Source: an uncultured Muribaculaceae bacterium
GTDB lineage: Bacteria > Bacteroidota > Bacteroidia > Bacteroidales > Muribaculaceae
DNA: 12,263 nt
Assembly (NCBI GenBank): GCA_902494515.1
Contig: CABUTS010000074.1
Location: 1 to 12,263, forward strand
Direction: 5' to 3'
How positions within the stretch are numbered: the stretch's first letter is position 1; the number at the start of each line of letters is the position of its first letter. The position numbers and the translations under genes are program-made. The notes under the pieces are model-generated. The model had not been told where the DNA came from. It saw nothing but the letters and a program-made list of their open reading frames with translations, and ran no database searches. This document shows positions 1 through 6,075 of this stretch, piece after piece.

Positions 1-648
1 GCTCGAGGTGTGAATCTTCAGCAATATTTCACAGAGCAGGAAACTACAACAAGGTTGCTGAGTCAGACTGACACCTATTCAGCGGGCATCCTGCCAATGC
101 TGTTTCAGACAGGATACTTGACCATTAAGGATTATAATCCTGAGACTAAACGATATCGGCTCGGAATCCCGAATCAGGAGGTAGAGATTGGTCTTTTTGA
201 AGGCCTGCTGCCAATCTGTGCTCATGTCGATGCAGAGAACTCTGATAACTTCATCAATAGCTGTTCTGACGCGCTGCGCTACGGGCGACCCGAAGATTTC
301 CTGGAGCAACTTCAGTCGTTCCTCGCCGATATACCCTACGACCTGACAGCCAAGAAGCCCGAGATATACTTCGAGAACAACCTCTACATCATCTTCAAGA
401 TGCTCGGGTTCAGCGTTCAGACCGAATACCGCACCTCCCGCGGACGCATCGACATCCTCATTACCACTCCGAAATACATCTATGTTATTGAGCTGAAACT
501 CGACGGCTCAGCCGAAGACGCCCTCCGCCAGATCGAAGAAAAAGGCTACGCCACCCCCTTCACCGCCGACAGCCGTCAGCTCTACCGCATCGGCATCAAC
601 CTCAGCTCCTCCACCCACACCCTCACCGACTGGCTCATCCGGTCCTAA
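1..648 (+). CDS. PD-(D/E)XK nuclease-domain protein, 3' part (copy A)
   Basis: The frame is open to the left edge, so this is the C-terminal part of a longer protein. A GTG at 10 could be read as a start, but the family (AAA-ATPase-like N-terminal domain plus C-terminal PD-(D/E)XK nuclease domain, common in many copies in Bacteroidales) is usually around 500 residues, so the ATPase part probably lies outside. Counting from the GTG, the nuclease core is visible: an acidic helix at about 118-122 (PEIYFE), the metal-binding Asp148 in GRIDI, and Glu161-x-Lys163 in VIELKL, followed by a Gln-containing helix (ALRQIEEKGY). It is probably cytoplasmic; its biological role is not established. From residue 92 to the stop it is almost the same as the gene at the right edge, with two amino-acid differences in 121. 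The first 280 bases are lower in GC than the rest (about 47% against about 55%). Confidence 0.85.
   Translation, partial: ARGVNLQQYFTEQETTTRLLSQTDTYSAGILPMLFQTGYLTIKDYNPETKRYRLGIPNQEVEIGLFEGLLPICAHVDAENSDNFINSCSDALRYGRPEDFLEQLQSFLADIPYDLTAKKPEIYFENNLYIIFKMLGFSVQTEYRTSRGRIDILITTPKYIYVIELKLDGSAEDALRQIEEKGYATPFTADSRQLYRIGINLSSSTHTLTDWLIRS
283..648 (+). repeat. Left arm of a 366-bp inverted repeat
   Basis: Aligned by eye to the reverse complement of 11745-12110, this arm shows 13 mismatches in 366 positions (about 96% identity) and no gaps. Most differences are third-codon-position changes; the stop is TAA here and TGA in the other copy. The similarity begins sharply at the GRPEDF codons and ends at the stop codon, with no similarity in the flanking DNA. 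Confidence 0.93.
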
Positions 649-667
649 CCCTCATTTTGGATTATAT

Positions 668-688
668 CATGCAGGCAGCATGCAGGCA
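668..688 (+). repeat. Short direct repeat after copy A
   Basis: The 10-mer CATGCAGGCA occurs at 668-677 and again at 679-688, followed by a run of seven T at 692-698. The stem it could form is only 4 bp, so a terminator for the nuclease gene is possible but weakly supported. Confidence 0.4.
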
Positions 689-695
689 TCGTTTT

Positions 696-765
696 TTTGT
701 AAAATTTCTTAACCTCGGTTTGAAAAATATTTTGTGAAATTTTTTAACCTCTGTTTGGAAAATAG
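696..765 (+). repeat. Tandem 35-bp duplication upstream of serC
   Basis: Positions 696-730 and 731-765 match at 30 of 35 positions, back to back with no spacer. Each unit starts TTTGT, contains TTAACCTC, and has a second TTTG. The TTTG of the second unit (754-757) is the -33 element of the serC promoter, so the duplication copies half a promoter and its upstream flank. It may hold a regulator site in two copies; no regulator can be named. Confidence 0.8.
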
Positions 766-785
766 ATTTACTTTCGCTAACTTTG
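754..785 (+). promoter_or_regulatory. Promoter for serC-serA
   Basis: TTTG at 754-757, a 20-nt spacer, then TAACTTTG at 778-785: an exact fit to the Bacteroidetes -33/-7 consensus for the primary sigma factor. Transcription would begin near 790, giving a leader of about 110 nt before the serC ATG at 901. Confidence 0.85.
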
Positions 786-802
786 CAATCTCACCACCTC
801 AT

Positions 803-836
803 GACCGTAATCTGAATCCGGTCGGGACAGCGTCCC
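803..836 (+). promoter_or_regulatory. Two adjacent hairpins in the serC leader
   Basis: GACCG (803-807) pairs with CGGTC (819-823) across an 11-nt loop. GGGAC (824-828) pairs with GTCCC (832-836) across AGC. The two stems abut with no unpaired base. They lie just downstream of the predicted transcription start. No known riboswitch family was recognised. Confidence 0.45.
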
Positions 837-900
837 TCTCCGCCGTCTTTGCCTGAAAATTAGTTGTTTCTCTCCCCCGACACCATAAAAATTTTTTAAG

Positions 901-1971
901 ATGAAGAAGCACAACTTCTATGCCGGCCCTTCAATCATGAGCCAGTACACCATCAAGCACACGGCCGAAGCCGTGCTTGATTTCGCCAACACAGGTCTGT
1001 CTATTCTTGAAGTATCCCACCGCTCCAAAGAGTTTCAGGCGGTTATGGACGAGGCTCAGGCCCTGGTAAAGGAACTTCTCGAAGTGCCCGAAGGCTACAG
1101 CGTGCTGTTCCTCGGCGGCGGCGCTTCCCTGCAGTTCGCCATGGCTCCCTACAACCTGCTGAAAACCAAAGCCGCGTATCTCGACACCGGTGTGTGGGCC
1201 CACAAGGCTATCAAGGAGGCCAAGCTCTTCGGCCCCGTTGACGTGGTTGCTTCTTCCGAAGACAAGAACTACACTTACATCCCGCGCGACTACACTGTTC
1301 CCGCCGACGTGGACTACTTCCACTATACCACCAACAACACCATCTACGGTACCGAAATCCGCAAGGATCCCGAAACCTCTGTCCGACTGGTAGCCGATAT
1401 GTCGTCGGATATCTTTTCGCGCAAGGTCGATGTCAGCAAGTATGACCTCATCTACGCCGGTGCCCAGAAGAACCTGGCTCCCGCCGGTGCCACTCTGGTG
1501 ATTGTGCGCGATGAGGCTGTGCAGAACCCCTGCCGTCCTATCCCCACAATGCTGAACTACAAGACCCACATCGACAAGGGTTCCATGTTCAACACTCCCC
1601 CCGTGCTCCCCATCTACTCCGCTCTGATGACTCTCCGCTACTATAAAGAGATGGGCGGCATTGAGGCTCTCGAGAAGATTGATCTGGAGAAGGCCGCCAT
1701 GCTCTACGACGCCATCGACAACTCCAAGATCTTCACTGCTACCGTTCCCAACCCCGAGGACCGTTCGATCATGAACGTCTGCTTCGTGCTCAAGCCCGAA
1801 TTCGCCGATCAGGAGAAAGCCTTCATGGAGTTCGCCACCTCGAAAGGGATCGTCGGCATCAAGGGTCACCGCTCGGTGGGCGGCTTCCGCGCATCGCTCT
1901 ATAACGCACTCCCCATCGAGAGTGTGAAGGTGCTCGTCGACGCCATGAAGGAATTCCAGGACAAGCTCTGA
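901..1971 (+). CDS. serC: Phosphoserine aminotransferase
   Basis: Converts 3-phosphohydroxypyruvate and glutamate to phosphoserine and 2-oxoglutarate, step two of serine synthesis; cytoplasmic, PLP-dependent. The 356-residue product has the usual family length. Visible marks: N-terminal NFYAGPS (5-11), EVSHRS with Arg41, the phosphate-binding GGGAS (72-76), the ADMSSD segment (165-170), the PLP lysine Lys190 in AGAQKN (186-191), and the C-terminal KGHRSVGGFRASLYNA block (321-336). The ATG at 901 follows an A/T-rich run and begins the conserved MKKHNFYAGPS. It is the first gene after the promoter at 754-785 and lies 130 bp before serA, which supplies its substrate. Confidence 0.98.
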   Translation: MKKHNFYAGPSIMSQYTIKHTAEAVLDFANTGLSILEVSHRSKEFQAVMDEAQALVKELLEVPEGYSVLFLGGGASLQFAMAPYNLLKTKAAYLDTGVWAHKAIKEAKLFGPVDVVASSEDKNYTYIPRDYTVPADVDYFHYTTNNTIYGTEIRKDPETSVRLVADMSSDIFSRKVDVSKYDLIYAGAQKNLAPAGATLVIVRDEAVQNPCRPIPTMLNYKTHIDKGSMFNTPPVLPIYSALMTLRYYKEMGGIEALEKIDLEKAAMLYDAIDNSKIFTATVPNPEDRSIMNVCFVLKPEFADQEKAFMEFATSKGIVGIKGHRSVGGFRASLYNALPIESVKVLVDAMKEFQDKL

Positions 1972-2059
1972 TTCAGCCAATGAATGGCAACGTCCAGACA
2001 TGCCTTCTGCACATGGACTTTGCGAATTGACGTTGTTCCCTTTAAAATCAAGATTAATA

Positions 2060-2082
2060 AAAGTGCTGCCTGCCAGCACTTT
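2060..2082 (+). promoter_or_regulatory. Perfect 9-bp hairpin between serC and serA
   Basis: AAAGTGCTG (2060-2068) and CAGCACTTT (2074-2082) form a perfect 9-bp stem with a 5-nt loop, 19 nt before the serA start. There is no T tract, so it is unlikely to be a strong terminator. It may stabilise the serC message or tune serA expression. The right arm reads into CACTTTGC, which resembles a -7 box, but no -33 element lies at the right distance. Confidence 0.5.
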
Positions 2083-2101
2083 GCAACAAATATATTTCCG
2101 A

Positions 2102-3022
2102 ATGAAAGTACTTGTAGCAACAGAGAAGCCTTTCGCCCCCGTGGCCGTGAAGGGCATCAGGGAGGTCCTCGACAAGGCCGGTTTCGAACTCGAACTGCTC
2201 GAGAAATACACCGATCGCAGCCAGCTGCTGGCTGCGGTGGCTGACGTTGACGCCATGATCATCCGCTCCGACAAAGTCGATGCCGAGGTGCTCGACGCTG
2301 CCAAGAAGCTGAAAATCGTGGTACGCGCCGGTGCGGGTTACGATAATGTCGACCTCGAAGCCGCCACTGCCCACAACGTGTGTGTTGAGAATACCCCCGG
2401 CCAGAACTCCAATGCCGTGGCCGAACTCGTGTTCGGTATGGCTGTGATGGCTGTCCGCAACATGTACGCCGGTACCTCCGGTACTGAGCTTAAAGGCAAA
2501 CACATCGGCATCCAGGCCTTCGGTCAGGTGGGCCGCAACGTGGCCCGTATCGCCCAGGGCTTCGGCATGGACGTCCGTGCCCTTGACCCCTTCTGCCCCG
2601 AAGAGGTGATTGTTGCCGCCGGCGTTGAGCCCGTAACTGACATCAGAAAGCTCTACAGCGACAACGAAGTGGTTTCGATCCACATCCCCGCCACTCCGCA
2701 GACTAAGGGTTCAATCGGCTACGACCTGATTACTCTGATGCCGAAAAACGGCCTGCTCATCAACACCGCCCGCAAGGAGGTGATGGACGAAGAAGGCCTC
2801 CGCAAAGCTCTCGCCGACCGTCCCGACCTGAAATACGTGGCTGACGTGAAGCCCGACAACGCCGAAGTGCTTGTCGCCGAATTCCCCGGCCGCGTGTTCT
2901 TCACTCCCAAGAAGATGGGTGCCCAGACCGCTGAGGCCAACATCAACGCCGGCATCGCCGCCGCCCGCCAGATCGTTGAATTCCTCAACGAAGGCAAAGC
3001 CCCCTTCCGCGTAAATAAGTGA
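2102..3022 (+). CDS. serA: D-3-phosphoglycerate dehydrogenase, short type
   Basis: Oxidises 3-phosphoglycerate to 3-phosphohydroxypyruvate with NAD+, the committed step to serine; cytoplasmic. At 306 residues it has only the substrate- and nucleotide-binding domains and lacks the C-terminal ACT domain of E. coli SerA, so serine feedback through ACT is not expected. The Rossmann loop reads AFGQVG (139-144), the first Gly of GxGxxG being Ala. Arg224 (NTAR) matches the catalytic arginine. Where most relatives have the His of PHxxG, this has PKK (269-271), and where the Glu of DVxxxEP is expected there is Asn253. I recall the same PKK from Bacteroides SerA, so it appears to be lineage-typical. 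The frame is open from 2000, but the ATG at 2102 begins the conserved MKVLVATEKPF. Confidence 0.95.
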   Translation: MKVLVATEKPFAPVAVKGIREVLDKAGFELELLEKYTDRSQLLAAVADVDAMIIRSDKVDAEVLDAAKKLKIVVRAGAGYDNVDLEAATAHNVCVENTPGQNSNAVAELVFGMAVMAVRNMYAGTSGTELKGKHIGIQAFGQVGRNVARIAQGFGMDVRALDPFCPEEVIVAAGVEPVTDIRKLYSDNEVVSIHIPATPQTKGSIGYDLITLMPKNGLLINTARKEVMDEEGLRKALADRPDLKYVADVKPDNAEVLVAEFPGRVFFTPKKMGAQTAEANINAGIAAARQIVEFLNEGKAPFRVNK

Positions 3023-3041
3023 TAGACAGACGCTAATAATA

Positions 3042-3077
3042 TTTAAGGCCGTCAGGCATCTGTCCGACGGCCTTAAA
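3042..3077 (+). terminator. Hairpin terminator after serA
   Basis: TTTAAGGCCGTC (3042-3053) pairs perfectly with GACGGCCTTAAA (3066-3077) over a 12-nt loop, starting 19 nt after the serA stop. There is no long T run after it, so termination may be partial and allow read-through into the cupin gene. Confidence 0.75.
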
Positions 3078-3094
3078 ACACTTTCTGTCAGAAT

Positions 3095-3529
3095 ATGCCA
3101 CAGCCTCAAAATTTCCGACATCCGGTAATCTTTCAGCTCCCGAAAATCACCGACGAGCGCGGAAGCCTGACCTTCCTGCAGTCGCCCGGTCTCGCGCCGT
3201 TCCCCATCAAGCGGGTGTTCTATCTTTACGAACTCCCTGAAGGTTCTACGCGCGGGACTCATGCTCATATCGAGATGGAGGAGATGCTGATTGCAGTCGC
3301 CGGCAGCTTCAAAGTGCGCACCTACGATGGTAAAACATGGGAGGAATACACCCTCGACCGTCCGGACCTCGGCCTTTACATCCCTCCGCTCACCTGGCGC
3401 GAAGTCAGTGGTTTCTCCGCCGGTGCTGTTGCCCTGACACTCTGTTCCACTCTTTTTGATCCCACCGACTACCTGTCACCGCTCGCTGAATACGAAGCTT
3501 ACCTCGCCTCGCTGGACGAAGAAAAATAA
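3095..3529 (+). CDS. FdtA/QdtA-family cupin, sugar 3,4-ketoisomerase-like
   Basis: A 144-residue single-cupin protein resembling dTDP-4-oxo-6-deoxyglucose 3,4-ketoisomerases (FdtA, QdtA, WxcM C-terminal domain), which move a keto group on a nucleotide sugar for deoxyamino-sugar synthesis. Visible family marks: ITDERGSLTF (18-27), FPIKRVFYLYELP (36-48), RGTHAH with His56 and His58 (the conserved catalytic region), EEMLIAVAGSF (62-72), and LYIPPLTWRE (94-103). No signal peptide; cytoplasmic. It is odd in standing alone: no dTDP-sugar, aminotransferase or glycosyltransferase genes are nearby. It lies behind the hairpin that follows serA, with no clear promoter of its own in the 72-bp gap. The family is well supported; the exact substrate is not known. 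Confidence 0.87.
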   Translation: MPQPQNFRHPVIFQLPKITDERGSLTFLQSPGLAPFPIKRVFYLYELPEGSTRGTHAHIEMEEMLIAVAGSFKVRTYDGKTWEEYTLDRPDLGLYIPPLTWREVSGFSAGAVALTLCSTLFDPTDYLSPLAEYEAYLASLDEEK

Positions 3530-3575
3530 CATCATTATTCAGTTTCAGCAATTCTGAGGCAGAAAAGTTAAAAAA

Positions 3576-3607
3576 TTTGCAAAGGTCGCGGAAAATGTCT
3601 ACCTTTG
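3576..3607 (+). promoter_or_regulatory. Promoter for tRNA-Arg
   Basis: TTTG (3576-3579), a 20-nt spacer, then TACCTTTG (3600-3607): an exact Bacteroidetes promoter. The start would fall near 3613, leaving a precursor of about 70 nt before the mature tRNA. Confidence 0.85.
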
Positions 3608-3683
3608 TAACCGCAAAACGCCGCCTTTTCAGCTTTTCGCCATTTCCCCGGTGGTAAGCCGATGCGGTAGATATAAAATCCAT

Positions 3684-3755
3684 GCTCCTGTAGTTTAATG
3701 GATAGAATGAAGGATTCCGGTTCCTTTGATAAGGGTTCGATTCCCTTCGGGAGTA
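3684..3755 (+). tRNA. tRNA-Arg (anticodon CCG)
   Basis: Full cloverleaf in 72 nt. The acceptor stem GCTCCTG (3684-3690) pairs with CGGGAGT (3748-3754) with two G-T wobbles; the discriminator base is A3755. The anticodon stem AAGGA/TCCTT (3710-3714, 3722-3726) encloses TTCCGGT with anticodon CCG at 3717-3719, reading the CGG arginine codon. The T arm is AAGGG-TTCGATT-CCCTT (3731-3747). The CCA end is not encoded. It has its own promoter and terminator, so it is a single-gene transcript. Confidence 0.96.
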
Positions 3756-3760
3756 CAAAG

Positions 3761-3805
3761 TAAATCCGCAAACGACTGAACAACAGTTGCTTGCGGATTT
3801 ATTTT
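3761..3805 (+). terminator. Terminator after tRNA-Arg
   Basis: TAAATCCGCAA (3761-3771) pairs with TTGCGGATTTA (3791-3801). The stem continues inward (ACTG 3775-3778 with CAGT 3784-3787) after one mismatch, with a 5-nt loop, and TTTT follows at 3802-3805. This is a good intrinsic terminator. Confidence 0.88.
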
Positions 3806-3905
3806 CTCTGCAAATAATATCCGTAAGGGATGAATAAATCATTAAAATAAGGGGATATTAAATTTTTTTATGGAGTTATCGGACGTTAGTTTGCGAAATA
3901 TTGCT

Positions 3906-3913
3906 TACCTTTG
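3906..3913 (+). promoter_or_regulatory. Probable -7 element of the aromatic operon promoter
   Basis: TACCTTTG is identical to the -7 box of the tRNA-Arg promoter. The nearest upstream TTTG (3890-3893) is only 12 nt away, too close for a standard -33 element, and the normal position has no good match. The promoter may therefore be weak or activator-dependent. The start would be near 3919. Confidence 0.55.
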
Positions 3914-3927
3914 TGAATTCGTAAGTC

Positions 3928-3950
3928 AATCTCTATAGATTCAGAAATCT
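3928..3950 (+). promoter_or_regulatory. Competing short hairpins in the pheA leader
   Basis: AATCT (3928-3932) can pair with AGATT (3937-3941), and the same AGATT can instead pair with AATCT at 3946-3950. The two stems exclude each other. Each is only 5 bp and AT-rich, so this is weak evidence for a leader switch. Confidence 0.25.
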
Positions 3951-3983
3951 TTAATGCAGGGCGTCGGTTCCTACAATTTACGT

Positions 3984-4829
3984 ATGTTGAAGATTACGAT
4001 ACAGGGCGTGGCTGGCTGTTTCCATGACGCTGCGGCTCATCTTTATTTCCACGACAGGGAGATAGAGACGGTGCCGTGCGACACCTTCCCATCGATGTTC
4101 GAGACACTCGAGGCTGATGCCTCGCTGCTGGGCATTGCGGCAATCGAGAACACAATCGCCGGCTCGCTGCTCCAAAACCATGAGCTGCTGCGTCAGAGCA
4201 ATCAGCGGATTATCGGGGAGTGCAAGATGCGGATTTCGCATGCGCTTTGTGCCCTGCCGGGGCAGAAGCTCGAAGATATCATGGAGGTTAACTCCCACCC
4301 TATGGCGCTGATGCAGTGCGAGCAGTTCCTGCGCCGCAATCCCCGTATGAAGGCTGTGGAGCGGTTCGATACCGCCGGGGCTGCCCGTGAAATCGCTGAG
4401 AGCCAGCTGTCTGGACATGCTGCAATTTGCGGAGAATATGCCGCGGAGCTTTACGGCCTTAACATTCTGGAGCGCGGCATCGAAACCAACAAGCGCAACT
4501 TCACCCGTTTTCTGATTCTCGCCGACCCGCTCAGCCTCGATGAATTCGGACCGAAGGAGCGCGATATCAACAAGGCGTCGGTGGTTTTCACCCTTCCGCA
4601 CAACAAGGGCGCTCTGTCGAAAATCCTGACAATTTTCTCGTTTTACGATATAAATCTGACCAAAATTCAGTCGACCCCGATTGTGGGGCGCGAATGGGAA
4701 TACCGCTTTTACGTTGACCTGACATTTGATTCGCTGGTGCGATACCGCCAGGCGCTCGACGCTGTGAGGCCCCTCTGCGGCGATCTTGCAATCCTCGGCG
4801 AATATACCGAAGCCGAAGAAATGTTCTGA
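3984..4829 (+). CDS. pheA: Prephenate dehydratase
   Basis: Decarboxylates and dehydrates prephenate to phenylpyruvate, the phenylalanine branch; cytoplasmic. The 281-residue product has a periplasmic-binding-like catalytic domain (about 1-185) with IENTIAGSL (54-62), EVNSHPMAL (101-109), and the catalytic TRF motif with Thr174. An ACT domain follows (about 198-278) with GALSKIL (209-215). The ACT ligand-site motif usually written ESRP reads QSTP (229-232); to my recollection Bacteroides enzymes vary there too. It has no chorismate mutase domain; that activity is fused to the DAHP synthase two genes on. An in-frame ATG at 3954 would add 10 residues, but the ATG at 3984 matches where the family begins (MLKITIQGVAGCFHDAA). 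First gene of the aromatic operon. Confidence 0.95.
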   Translation: MLKITIQGVAGCFHDAAAHLYFHDREIETVPCDTFPSMFETLEADASLLGIAAIENTIAGSLLQNHELLRQSNQRIIGECKMRISHALCALPGQKLEDIMEVNSHPMALMQCEQFLRRNPRMKAVERFDTAGAAREIAESQLSGHAAICGEYAAELYGLNILERGIETNKRNFTRFLILADPLSLDEFGPKERDINKASVVFTLPHNKGALSKILTIFSFYDINLTKIQSTPIVGREWEYRFYVDLTFDSLVRYRQALDAVRPLCGDLAILGEYTEAEEMF

Positions 4830-4881
4830 AACCGACGGATTCTGCCGTATCTTCCGGCAAGCAACGCCGGTAATCTAAAAA

Positions 4882-6069
4882 ATGCAATCAGTTATGAATA
4901 AGGAAATCACACCCTCACAGAGGGTTGCCGACATAAAGGAATATTACTTTTCGATAAAACTCCGCGAGGTGGCAGCTATGAAGGCCGCCGGAATCGACGT
5001 GGTGTCGCTCGGCGTCGGTGGCCCGGATCAGGCGCCGTCGCCCGAGACCATCGAGGCGCTTATATCTGGGGTCTCGGATCCGCAAAGTCATGGCTATCAG
5101 TCGCATAACGGCATACCGGAGCTTCGCCGGGCCTTCGCTGACTGGTATAAGCGCTGGTATGGTGTCAGCCTCGACCTGAAATCCGAGGTGCTTCCGCTAA
5201 TCGGCTCTAAAGAGGGTGTGCTGCACATTTCGCTGGCGTTTGTGAATCCCGGCGACACCGTGCTGGTGCCCGATCCAGGTTATCCGGCCTATACTTCGGT
5301 CAATAAAATGTTAGGTGCCCGTATCGTCAAGTATCCGCTGAAGCAGGAGAACGGCTGGCAGCCCGACTTCGATGCGCTCGAGCGGATGGACCTTACTGGG
5401 GTGAAGCTGATGTGGCTTAACTATCCGCACATGCCGACCGGAGCGCCCGCGCAGATGGAGACTTTCCGCCGGGCCGTGGAGTTCGGACGCCGCCATGGCA
5501 TCCTGATTGTAAACGATAACCCTTATTCCTTTATCCTGAATGATAATCCGCTGAGCATCATGCAGACAGAGGGTGCAAAGGATGTTGCGATCGAGATGAA
5601 TTCACTTAGCAAGAGCCACAATATGCCGGGTTGGCGCGTTGGTGTCGCCGTCAGCAATCCACGGTTCATCTCCTACATCCTCAAGGTCAAGAGCAACATC
5701 GACTCCGGCCAGTTCAAGCCTATGATGCTTGCCGCCGCGAAGGCCCTCGAGGCTGGCCCGGAATGGTACGCCGAGGTCAACACTCTCTATGGCGAGCGCC
5801 GCAAGGTCGCTGAAAAAATCATGGATGCCCTCGATTGTGACTTTGACCCTACGCAGGCCGGACTGTTCCTCTGGGGCAAAATCCGAAATCCGGAACTTAC
5901 GGCCGAACAGCTTGCCGACCGTCTGCTCCATGACGCCCATATATTCCTGACCCCCGGTTTTATTTTCGGAGAAAACGGCGACGGCTACATCCGCATCTCG
6001 CTCTGCGCCCCCATCGGCCGCCTCGAAGAAGCCCTCCGTCGCATCAATGCCTTATCGGCCAAATCCTGA
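4882..6069 (+). CDS. Class I/II PLP aminotransferase, probably aromatic
   Basis: A fold-type I aminotransferase of 395 residues. Visible marks: YYFSIKLREV near the N-terminus, the Gly-rich LGVGGPD (43-49), PDPGYPAY (130-137), NYPHMPTG (180-187, the usual NPxNPTG), NDNPY with Asp212 and Tyr215 for the cofactor ring, the PLP lysine Lys244 in SLSKSHNMPGWR (241-252), and the carboxylate-binding Arg371 in GYIRISL. Its place between prephenate dehydratase and DAHP synthase suggests that it converts phenylpyruvate and hydroxyphenylpyruvate to Phe and Tyr. The family also includes LL-diaminopimelate and aspartate aminotransferases, so the substrate is an inference. A second in-frame ATG at 4894 would drop four residues and is also plausible. 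It follows pheA by 52 bp. Confidence 0.9.
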   Translation: MQSVMNKEITPSQRVADIKEYYFSIKLREVAAMKAAGIDVVSLGVGGPDQAPSPETIEALISGVSDPQSHGYQSHNGIPELRRAFADWYKRWYGVSLDLKSEVLPLIGSKEGVLHISLAFVNPGDTVLVPDPGYPAYTSVNKMLGARIVKYPLKQENGWQPDFDALERMDLTGVKLMWLNYPHMPTGAPAQMETFRRAVEFGRRHGILIVNDNPYSFILNDNPLSIMQTEGAKDVAIEMNSLSKSHNMPGWRVGVAVSNPRFISYILKVKSNIDSGQFKPMMLAAAKALEAGPEWYAEVNTLYGERRKVAEKIMDALDCDFDPTQAGLFLWGKIRNPELTAEQLADRLLHDAHIFLTPGFIFGENGDGYIRISLCAPIGRLEEALRRINALSAKS

Positions 6070-6075
6070 AGTGAT

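Noticed and set aside
668..698. Terminator for the left nuclease gene at the CATGCAGGCA repeats and T run
   Set aside because: The best stem is 4 bp; the T run alone is not enough.
2000..2101. Upstream extension of serA to an ATG at 2000
   Set aside because: The added residues have no similarity to the family and run through the intergenic hairpin; the ATG at 2102 starts the conserved MKVLVATEKPF.
931..2304. 457-residue open frame on the minus strand opposite serC and serA
   Set aside because: It lies wholly antisense to two well-recognised genes, resembles no family, and follows from their GC-rich third positions.
3890..3913. TTTG at 3890 with TACCTTTG at 3906 as a complete promoter
   Set aside because: The spacer is 12 nt, whereas the three exact promoters in this window all use 20 nt; only the -7 element is accepted.
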